A stretch of 64,000 bases of DNA. It comes from Diphasiastrum complanatum. Its lineage: Eukaryota; Streptophyta; Lycopodiopsida; Lycopodiales; Lycopodiaceae. The stretch's first letter is position 1. Each line of letters starts with the position of its first letter. A program made the position numbers and the translations under genes. Of the stretch, positions 30,657 through 41,808 are shown piece after piece. The DNA lies in assembly GCA_029204225.1 (NCBI GenBank), contig CM055097.1:14455221-14519220 (forward strand), read 5' to 3'. Under the pieces are notes generated by a model that saw only the letters and a list, made by a program, of their open reading frames with translations, searched no databases and had not been told where the DNA came from.

Positions 30657-33600
30657 CTATCAAACAAGAGTACGAAGTAAGGTGTTTGCTTTAACAAGCT
30701 GATCCAAAAGGTTTGATAAGAAGTGATTTCAAAAGGAGCCACTTACACCAAGTAGGTAATCCTCAACATTGATGATAAAAGGTGTAGCAGACGCATCCTT
30801 CATTTCCAGAAAGGTCTTATTCAAGTTTTCAAGGGTCAAGAATTTTCCAGTTTTGCAATATTCAACTAAGGTTGCTGCTTCCACAAACTCTTGCAACTGC
30901 ACCAAGACAACAATTAAGGATCAAGGCACAAAAAAGTATTTCTATCTACCTACATCATTGTATTAGAACTCTTACACTTACAAAAAGATATAATCTAATC
31001 TAAACACATGTTTTGACTCAAATTATGTTGCTTGCATAATCTTCACATGAACGACCTTAAAGTTCACTAGTACTATGGAACTGTTGAAATCAATGCCTAT
31101 TTTACCCGTTTTGGCCTTACCTACAAAAATACCTTCGTACTAAATCATAAGTGTAATGTATGCTTGGATGGCAAACACTTATGATATTCAAATAAGATTT
31201 GGCACCTATGTTGCCATTCCCTTGCGCACATTTTCCCATCCCCTTCCCACCAAAATATTAGCTCGCTACCTTATATTCTTTTTTCTTTGGGAATCCTATG
31301 ACCCAACCCCATCAATTGAGCACTCCTTTCCTAGTTGACCTTCTTTCCATATTCGATTGAAATATGCAACAATCATAGATCCCTTTTGGTAGAAGTTAGT
31401 AGAAATCTCAATCAAGAAAACGGGTATTCACCTTACTTATACTAACAGAACAGCATCCACTACCTAATTAATAGACCCCTTAACACGGCAAATCTCAAAT
31501 ATCAATCTCATCCATGAGTTCGGCCCACCTAACCTTTCAAGCACAAAAATTAGGCTAATTCAAACATACAAAAGACGCTAATGATCGGGACATAACACAA
31601 ATTTAATTCCCTGAAGATAGCGTTTCCAAGATTCCAATGAAAAGATTACCACAAACAATTTCTTTTCTTGAGTGTCATTCTTCCTTACTCAATTTTTTGC
31701 TTTCAAGGCAACAACCTGCTATCTTGGAGCAACACTACTACAGCTGCAAAATTGCTAGTATCCATCATAACAGCATGTAGTTTATTAGGATCAGTAATCT
31801 ACAACAGTGGAGTGAAGACAATTACATTCTTAAGAAATCCAAAACTCTCATCTAACTTGATATTCACCTTAATGGTCTTACTAGCCTTGCCCTTCCCGCC
31901 GATTACCCCTTCAACTCATTTTTCAAGGGTGCCACTACCTTGGCAAAATTCTTGATAAGTCTTTTGAAAAAGACCCTAAAAGCCAAGAATGATAACATAT
32001 GCCTGATATTTTCCAATATTGACCATTCTATAGCTACTTTTATCGCATCACTGTCAATCTTAATACCATTGATTGATAGGATATGCCCAAGATAAGGTAG
32101 TTTCAACTTTAAAAACCCACACTTGATTTCCTTAGCATTATAGAGCTTTTCCTATCTAAGTATCTATAAGATGGTCCTGAAGCTCCAAATGTTCAAATGG
32201 TTTACTATGGATGAGGATATCAACTAAAAGATTACTACGAACTTCCCTAGATATGGACAAAATAAATAATTCATGATCTGCTAAAAAGTCATTTGAAGCA
32301 TTAATCAAACCAAATGGTAAGACCGCAAATTTGTGATGGTCATCACTAGTCCTAAAGTCGCTTAAAAACATCCTCAGTGTGAATCCAAATCTAATTATAT
32401 CTTGTCTGTAAATCAATCTTTGTGAAGTATTTGGTTCCATCGAAACAATCTCAAGAGTGATATACTGGGTCTAACATGTCTCATGCTTATCTACTCCTCT
32501 CACTATATTACTATTTCATCCTCTTGCTAAACCCGCATGGTTATCAAAGGACCAAATGATTACCAAGCAACATATGTCTATTGCCCTTGAAGAGGCAAAC
32601 TGTTAGGATCCAGTCATGGATCCAACATATTCCAACAAGAGCGGTAGCTCCAGAGGTCATAGGACCAGTTTAAGACAATTGATGACTTCCCATCAAAGGC
32701 ACCTGAGGCCAATCGTGCCTAGGTGTGTTGCAGTCGCAACCCGATGTACTTGCACGTGACGTCCTGCGTGCGAGTTTGGTAAAGCCAACCTACAACTGAC
32801 CAAGCTAACCCGTAATTTGGTGGGCAATGACTGGGGCTAGCCAGCATGTGACCAGTATGGTCTTATAGCCACCTCTGTACGGCGGGCATGGGGTTGGCAT
32901 AGCATTAAGACACTGTATTCTTGAGTCACTAGGGGTAGACTTAGAAGGCCAAGTGGACTGATCACCCCCATGAGTGCCAACTACCCTCGGACCTGAATAG
33001 CAGGCAATGGGCTTAAAGGCTTGCCTATGGATGAGAGGAGATTCATTCTATACATTGGCTAGCTTAGAGCTCTTGGCTTCTAGCATTTGGTATCAAAGCT
33101 CAAGGTAGAACACATTCTAGAGAGAGCGGAGCTTGGAGCTCTTGGCTTCTAACATTTGGTACCAAAGCTCAAGGTAGAACACGTTTTAGAGAGAGAAAAT
33201 CCTGTTTTAAGGAGTGTGAGAAAAAACACTATTTTCCTCCTCTTTCTTGGGGGATTTTTGGAGGCAAGAGTTGTAGATCCATTTATAGGGGTGAGAGGAG
33301 GCACTATAGATCTGATAATTCTGATTTTGAGAGTAGAAAATCCTTATTTTTCACAATCAGACTCACCTTTACCTAGAAGGGCAAAAAAGCAAACATGTTC
33401 CTAACTTCTGAACAAGTTGGCGGATCCCCACAAACTTTTTACAGCCCACTGCTAGTACTAGATCACTGCCATACAAGCCTTCAGCCACAAAAAATCTATA
33501 ATTTAGGGCAAAAATCAGTTTTTAAAGCATTTTTTGACCTTGCAGCCTCATAACTTCTTCGTTTTTACTCCGTTCTGATAGAAATTTCACGTGAGACATC

Positions 33601-36600
33601 CTGATAGGAGGGCAACCCACTGAAGTAGCTCCTTTAGTTTGGTAATAGTTTAGGTTTTGCAGAAATCACATCTGATTGGAGGCTGTTTTTTTTACCTATT
33701 CGAGCCAAAAATTCCAACTTTTTGCCAACAGCTATCAATCTGGAAGCAACGTGATCCAAAGCCAACTAAAACCTGCATTTCTGCTCTAGACCTACATTTC
33801 CATAAGTTAAATTTCAAGGAAGCTGAATTTTACTGTATTTTGCTTATTTCCTTATGCATTTTACAATTTGTTCTAAGTGTTTCTAGAACCTTTCTTTCTT
33901 GTCTTGCATAAACAATCTGTGTATATCTCCAACATATTGTTTATTTTCTCAAGAAAAAAAAGGGATTCTCGAGATGCTTGCATGAGGCCACCTTCTCTTA
34001 GGAGCTCAACCTTTGTCACTCGTACATTTTCCACCAAGCGATAGTTCAAGAGCGTCTCAAGAGGTTATGCCTGAGATTCCACATTCGAATATGCAAGAAC
34101 GCATGTCGGCCATGCAGTCAATTCTTCGTACTCTAACGATAAGGACGTGAAGCCTCCACGTTATGCAGGTACGTTACAACAACGTACAGCAGATTCCACA
34201 AGTGGGAGAGCTATTTTCAGCTCCGACAAGTATCTGCAGATGAGGTATGGCGCATTAAGCGAGCCACCTATCAGTTGCAAGATGTTGCTGACAACAGGTG
34301 GCAGCAAGTTAAAACTACGCTCGATTGCCCCACTACCTGGGTTGACTTTAAAAGGCTATTTCAGGCACAGTTTATCCCACCGCATGCACATTTGTAGGCC
34401 ACTGATGCATAGTTGTACTTAGACAAAGAAATAATTTTGTACAAGTTAATGCTGATCAGTGTAAGTCATCGACGGAATAATCACTACCTCAATATATAGA
34501 GAGTAGGATCTTGTGCATGAGCCCATGCAATCCCCATGCAGGTCAACTATAAATAGGTCACAGCTCTTCATGCATTCCTCCTGCCTATATCAGTCACACA
34601 TACATGCACTACTCCATATGTCTCAATTAGAGTGTCTGGGTCCTCTCAAGGTCATTAGTCACCACCAGGCCTCAATGTGGAATTAAATCTCGCCGTGACC
34701 AATAATCTCGAACACTGGAGGGCCAGTCTACCATATTAGGACTATTCCATGTCCTTTGCAAAATATGGCCGTAACATTCTTCCTCCCTTGAACAGGTTCT
34801 GTCCTCAAAACGGGAAAAAGAAAACATGAAACTATTCCTTAAGCTTCCTAGTCTTTCCCATGAATCATTATCCTTAGTCTGATCTTTTCATCTGAATAAG
34901 TACTCAGAGATGCAACAATTTTTATATTGCTTGCCTCTACTCATGAATAATAACTCAACTCCTAAAGATACACTAAGCTATAAATCCTCCAAATGGGTTG
35001 ATCTACTCCAAAATAAAAGTTCATCACCTTCATGTAATCTCAATTACATGAAACACTGGGTGATTTTACTTTATTTCAGAAATCAAATCCGAAAGCTGAA
35101 GAAATTCCATTTCAATTTCTTGTAGAAAATAATGCTTCTTGGTACAAATATTCTTAGAATATCCAAATATTCTAAAATACCACAATTCAATCAAAATCTC
35201 TAGGAGATCCATCAAGTCTCCAACAATTATAACTCAATCCAGAGTATTGCAGTTACTCTAATGAGTTAATAGCCCCATTTTCTAGCATATGCTAGAAATC
35301 AGCAACTATCTGTATCTTAATAGATTTATCTGTCCCCTATAAATCTGGAGATATAGACTGAACTTTTTACACAAGCACATATAGACTACAATCTGTTAGT
35401 AGAATACAATCCACTAAAGTAAGCAAATTCCTCTTAAGTAACCAATTACCTAATGAAAATACCTGTGAGATCCATACAATCTCAACAAAAACTGGAGTAA
35501 AGATTAGAAATCATACACTCATAATAATTAAGTATCTGTTTATGATTCGTCAATCATAAATAGTTAAATTCTTATGATTCGTCAATCATAATTCATTGGA
35601 ATCTAACCTCATACTTAATCATTAAGGAACACTGGAGTGTATGTCCAACCAACTCAGCTGAATCCCAAAAATTCAGTTTATCATTCTTGGAATCATTAGG
35701 ATCCGGTATCCAATTGAGCCCTCTGGGATACAATCACTAATGATTTGAGTCTATTCCTCAACTGAGAAATACATACCCGAGAATTCCGTATATCCTATGC
35801 ACACAATTTCCTGATGAATCAAAATGACTCATAAATCATGTGTCTTACAAGCAATACACACAAGACAAATAGTTTCCGGTGAATTCTCTTCACACTGTCC
35901 GTTTTACCAATTAACTTCCACAGGAGTAAATCAACTACTCAAGTTAATTGCCCATGATTTAGAAATCTTAAATGTCCAAATGCAGCTCTTGATTGTACTA
36001 GTACAACACCACATTTAGACCCACATCCAAATCACTCTTAAGTTAACCTATAGATCTATCAGAACAGATTTGTTAACTCTGCAAGTAATTGTCAAACAGG
36101 GAGTATCGATACTCCAGAGTTAAGTGGTTAAATAGCATAGTAGCAAGGAATCGAATCCCTTTACTGGGTACATGCTTGAGAACCGTACCACTACCATTGT
36201 TTTGTCAAGATCGGTTTAGAAAAATTCAGACCGATTATTACAACTTGACACAAAAACTACGGTACCAAGGTTCCACACAAATTCTGGGCTTACAGATAAC
36301 TGTCGATGTAACACACCAAAGTTACCAACAGAAAGCCTAATGCTAAGTTGATAAGGCCTAAAACATGCATATTGCCCTATGGAGAAAAAAAATCCAAATT
36401 CCTCCTACCAAACCCGGGAAGCAACAACCAAAAAATCAAGGTTACGGCTTTGACTACCGAGCACCAAGAAACCGAAATTCCTCTTACTGGGTGCTAGTAA
36501 CTTAACTTTTCCGAGTTGATTCCTAATCCACTTTTGAAACCAACTTCAAAGTTACCAAAGGTTAAGCCCTTAGAAAACCTCGAACATATGGTACAGGCAA

Positions 36601-39600
36601 TGTTTCAGGGTCTCGTTTCATACGTCGCTTTGAACGCGTTTGAAACGGGAGGTCCAGGTTCGAAACGGGAAAGGGTTTTAGGGTTTTTTTTTTTTTTTAA
36701 ATGTGTTTTTATGGGTTTAGACATGTCATAGAAAGACTAGTACTAAGTAGATACATTCAATTTCATTTTCTATCTCCAACTTAGTGGCTTTAGTGCTTAT
36801 TGTAATTTGCGATCATTGATAAGTCATAAATTAAGAAGTGTAAAACTTGGGGAGCTTTGAGAGAGAAATTGTTTTGAAACATGATAGCAGATACATGATT
36901 AATGACAGCAAGACACCTAGTATTCGAACCTTAAAATTTGGATTTTTTTCCTAGTCCTTTTGAACAAAAAAACGCATTTCGAAACAGGTCCGTGGTAAAT
37001 ATTAAAAAGGTCAGTGCGGTAGCTTATGAATTGCAACTATTGCAAGATGCAAAGTGCATTCATTTTTTCATGTAAGTCATTCAAAAAAAATGCTTGCATG
37101 GAGGTGATAGCCTAGTAGGCAGCATTGTAGCCCTACAAGAACAATATATAATAGATTATGGACCCGAGCATATCTTTGAGTGGAGACAAATGACGACTGA
37201 GAAATTGTTTGATCCCTGAGTTTTTGGTAGCTTTGAAAGGATTACATTGTCCGAAGTGAAATGGGAGAGTCAGGACCAGCTATAGATGTTCCATCCGAGG
37301 TTTGTCATTGAGGAGCGATGACATTCTTGAGAAGAGAAAGAGTGTTAGGATCCAGTCATGGAACCAACATATTCCAACGAGAGTGGTAGCTCCAAAGGCC
37401 ATAGGACCAGTTTGAGATAGTCGATGACTCCCTAATAAAGGCACCTGAGGCTAGTTCTGTCTACATGTGTTGCAGTACCAACCCGATGTACATGCACGTG
37501 ACGTGCTGCATGGCGAGTTTGGTAGAGCCGACGCCAAGTTAACCGGCTGGGGAGTGACCAATGTGGTATTATAGCCACATGTGTACAACAGGCATGGGGT
37601 TGGCACAGCATTAAGACATTGTATTCTTGGGTCAGTAGGGGTAGACTTGGTAGGCCAAGTTTACTTATCACCCACATGAGCGCCACGGACCAAAATAGTA
37701 GGCAGTGGGCTTAAAGGCTTGCCTGTGGATGGGAGGAGATTCATTCTACACACCGGCTAGCTTGGGGAGAGGAGCTTAGAGCTCTTGGCTTCTAACACGA
37801 ACCATTAGGTACTCTTGTTAAAAAAATGTCCTAAATTCATCTAATAAAAATTTACAACATTTGGTTCTTGTCTACTTCCTACTTTACCACATCAAAGAAC
37901 TTTGAAATAAAGTATAATAATTCATAGCTTCAAATTTTTTAAAATCCTAAATCTGAATTGTAGTTACAAAATCCAATAGCATCCAAATGCACATCCAATG
38001 TTTCAGGGGCTCGTTTCATACGTCGTTTCGAAACGCATTTGAAACGTGTTTGAAACAACTGGTTCTAGTTCAAAACGGATTTTTTTTTAGGGTTTTTTTT
38101 TTTTTTTGAATGTGTTTTTGAGGGTTTACACATGTCATAGACAGTCTGGTAACAAGTAGATACATCCAATTTCATGAGAATGCTCTAGAGAATGCAATTC
38201 AAGAGGAGAAGTTGTAGTATCAGTATGTGGTCACTGCCAACTGGTCACGACTCAGTGCTCACTTGACACTTTCCTCAGTCAATTATTGATATTACCAAAA
38301 TTCATCATACATATTACAGTCTCAATTTTCAAACATCCAGGAACTTCCAAAAATTGTAAAGTTTAAACAGTAAAGTTACAAACTAATAACTACTATCTAT
38401 AGAAGTTAGAACTTTCAACTTTCAGCTTACTACTTACTACTTAATACTTAGAAGTTACTAGTTAGTACTTACAAGTTTGAAGTTACAACTTACAACTTAC
38501 AAATTACAAATTACAATGCACTGACCACTAACTTGGAAGTAACTTCAAGTTGGCAGTGGGCACTAAGTTCTAACTTCTAAGTAGTAAGTAGTAAGTTCTA
38601 ACTAGTATTAAGTAACTACTAACAATTTTGAGTTTACAATTCAGACTTCAGTGAATCACAAATTACAATTCAAGAGTCAAAATTTTAAAGTAAACTGTAA
38701 AAGCAAAGATGCTATCATGCTGCATAAATAACAAGAGTGTCAAGCGTGGCCTTGGCCCTCAAGGCTCAAGCCTGAGGCCCCATGAGTCTGAAGTCAACTG
38801 TCATATGTAAACAGTAATATGTATAACTACTATGCTAGAGCCCTCAGCCTAGAGTATGCCACTAATAACTATCATCTATGATCTATGCTGAGCAGTGAGT
38901 CCCCCCCCCCCCCCCCCCCCCAATGCCCATCCAGGCTCTAGCCTCTAGCTGCCCGCCTCGGACGCTGCCGTCATGGAGGCACTGGCATGTCCTCAGGCTC
39001 AATGTCATCCTCCCCATCATCAGAGTCACCCTCATCCTCCTCATCCGATCCCTCACCCTCAGTGGTGGATTCCTCATCTGAGTCAAAGCTAGAGGGACTC
39101 TCAGAGGTGTCTGAGACTGCTACATGGCTCGGGCCCTCTCCTGCGCTCCTGGTCCTGTTGTGTGCTGCAGCTCGAGTGGTAAGCCCTGCGCAATGCACAC
39201 AAGGAAATTGGAATCAGGACTTAGGCTCGACTCTCGAGTCTCGACATGTCGTATTACTTTTAAGTTTTAACTTACAATTTACAAATTACAAATTAGTAAT
39301 TACAATTTACAATCTAGTAATCTACTATCTAGTGAATCGGGGAATTGGGCATCGAAATCAACCTGCAGCTGCTAAGGCCTCCCGATGGAGTAAAGCATAG
39401 ACATCCTCCTCCTCTTGTGATCTTGGTGGCAAGTCCGGAACCTTTGCCACATCGATCTCATCGGGATTAACCTACGAAAATTGAAATTAAACCAAGATTT
39501 CGATTCTCAATAGTAAGTACTGGTAAACGATTTAAAAAAAATAGCAAATTTGAAATGTAAATGTTGAAAGTTGAAACTTGAAGCCTGAAGGTTTTAACAT

Positions 39601-41743
39601 CTTAGTGTAGAGTCTAGACTTTACTACCTAGACAAATCATGATTCATGGTACATACTAGACTCTATAGAATTCAGATTAATGATTTAATCTGAATCATGA
39701 TTCATTACCTGTATGGGCTCCCCAGTCTCTCTCAGCTTCTTCACAAGTCGTAGGTTGGCATGCACATACACCAACCTCTCCAGCTGCACAGTAGAAAGTC
39801 TGTTCCTCCTCTTCGTATGAATCAGAGAGAACACACTCCAATTTCTCTCACATGCAACTGCTTCGCAATCTTGTGAGAGGACACAGATGGCAAAATTCTG
39901 CAACTTGGGAACATCATTCCCATACTTCATCCACCATGAAACAGGGCGCAATTGCCCTTCCCTCAGCATGGCAGCTGCACGACCGAAATCGAGGCGCTCG
40001 GTCCTGAACATTCAACATTCATCACCATTCAAATTTCAAAATATATTAGTAAATACTAAATGCTTACAAGTTACTACTATTAAGTTTTAACTAGCAGCTA
40101 GCTTAAGCCTTAGACTTCAAAGTTCATACATATTACATATACATACTACATAGATGAATACATATTACATACCTGGGTACATACCTGAGTAAATTTAAGT
40201 CATCCATGAGTGCGACCTGATCCCTGGGATCACGATAGATAGAGGAGACGTAGGAATGCCATCCTTGCCTGAGCTCTCGATCATGGAATTGATCCTCCGT
40301 CCTCCATAGTGGATGAAGCAAGCAAGCCACGGCATGCAAAGGTTGATGGAACCAGTGCCATTTGCCTAGAAATAGGCCCCTTACTTCTTCCAGCTTGCAA
40401 ACAATCAGGACTCAGGAGTGAAGTTTGAGGCTTGAGCATTCAAGTCTCAAGATTCAAGAACTATTAAGTTTTAACTAAATTCTAATCATGAATGTCAATG
40501 AACATTGAAGATTCAAGAATCAACTTTGAAACTTTTAACGTAGTTACTAGACTCTTGTAATATACCTGTCAGAAGCCATGGTGGTGCAACTCTGAAGCTA
40601 CTCTCCCAGCTTATCCATAAACTCATAAAGAAGGCCTAAGGTGGAACCCTCTCTATCAGTAAGGCGAAGCACACTATAGATAGGTTGCATGGATATGACA
40701 ATGGAGCGTGCATCATCCCAAGATGAAGTCCCCATCACGATCGCCTCAAATCTCCTGGCCTTGGCCTCTCGCGATCGGCCCCACTCTGCCCAATGGGGTG
40801 AAACCACTGTCATCCTCAAGCTTCCATGCACTTTTATGAGCCGCTCCAAAACAATGAGCATATAGGCAAACCTAGGATGAAAATCATGAAATAAGATTTG
40901 TAATTGGTCATAGCCTATAGGCAACAAGCAATGTCAATCAATGTCATTGATCAAACAAGAATAAGAATCACCTGTGCCTGAAGTAGTAGCAGGAGAGTCA
41001 TCCCCGATCCCGGCAATCCTCAGTGACTATGGGGCCTGAGTGCAAACGACGATCTCATATCCTCGAAGACGTAAAAGATGCGCCCTGATTCGAACGGGGC
41101 CACCTCCATAAGTGTTCCCGCAATACTTGCAAGTCCACTTCTTCGTGCCTGATGTGCCATAACCTGAATTAAGGGTGACGTGATCCCATAAGGGATCCCG
41201 CTGTCTGGGCATTGCTAATAGCTATCTACTGTCAACAAAACAATAACTGTATTATATTCAAACTTCAAATTAAAAACTAATCCTAAATTCTAATTTCAAA
41301 ACGGTAAACCTATGCTCTAAGTTCTAACCTCAATCTATCCTCAATCTATCCCTATCCTCTCTCTCTCTAGACTCTCTCTCTCTCAATCTCACACACACAC
41401 ACACACGTCACGACAGTCTCAAGACTCACACACACACCACACAGTGCACACACACAAACACACAAACACACCACCACACTCAAAGTTGAAAGTTCACACA
41501 CGTCACACACACACACTCCATCTACTTCACAATGCACACAAACACACAAACACTCCCTCTCTTTCTCACACACACACACACACACACACGTCACAAACAC
41601 ACAAACACTCCCTCTCTTTCACACACACACACAAACACTCCCTCTCTTTCACACACACATCACACACACACACACACACCCTCTCTTTCACACACACACG
41701 TCACAAACACACAAACACTCCCTCACACACACACACACACACT

Positions 41744-41808
<65 letters not shown>

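Larger units (their letters stand above)
32601..37797 (+). mobile_element. Degenerate LTR retrotransposon in the TSNAX intron
   Basis: Direct repeats at 32601-33085 and 37343-37797 both begin TGTTAGGATCCAGTCATG and end in AACA/AGCA after cttggcttct. A primer-binding-like ttggtatcaaagctc follows the left repeat. The flanks caaac (32596-32600) and cgaac (37798-37802) are a likely 5-bp duplication with one mismatch. Inside, only a gag fragment is recognisable (34130-34400). It is old, with many LTR differences, and itself carries later insertions. Confidence 0.8.

Noticed and set aside
36089-36340. Possible tRNA-like B-box (aaggaatcgaatccc)
   Set aside because: No acceptor stem, A-box or anticodon arm could be paired around it.
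38901-38921. Poly-C run as a biological signal
   Set aside because: A homopolymer of this length is prone to sequencing error, and nothing around it suggests a function.
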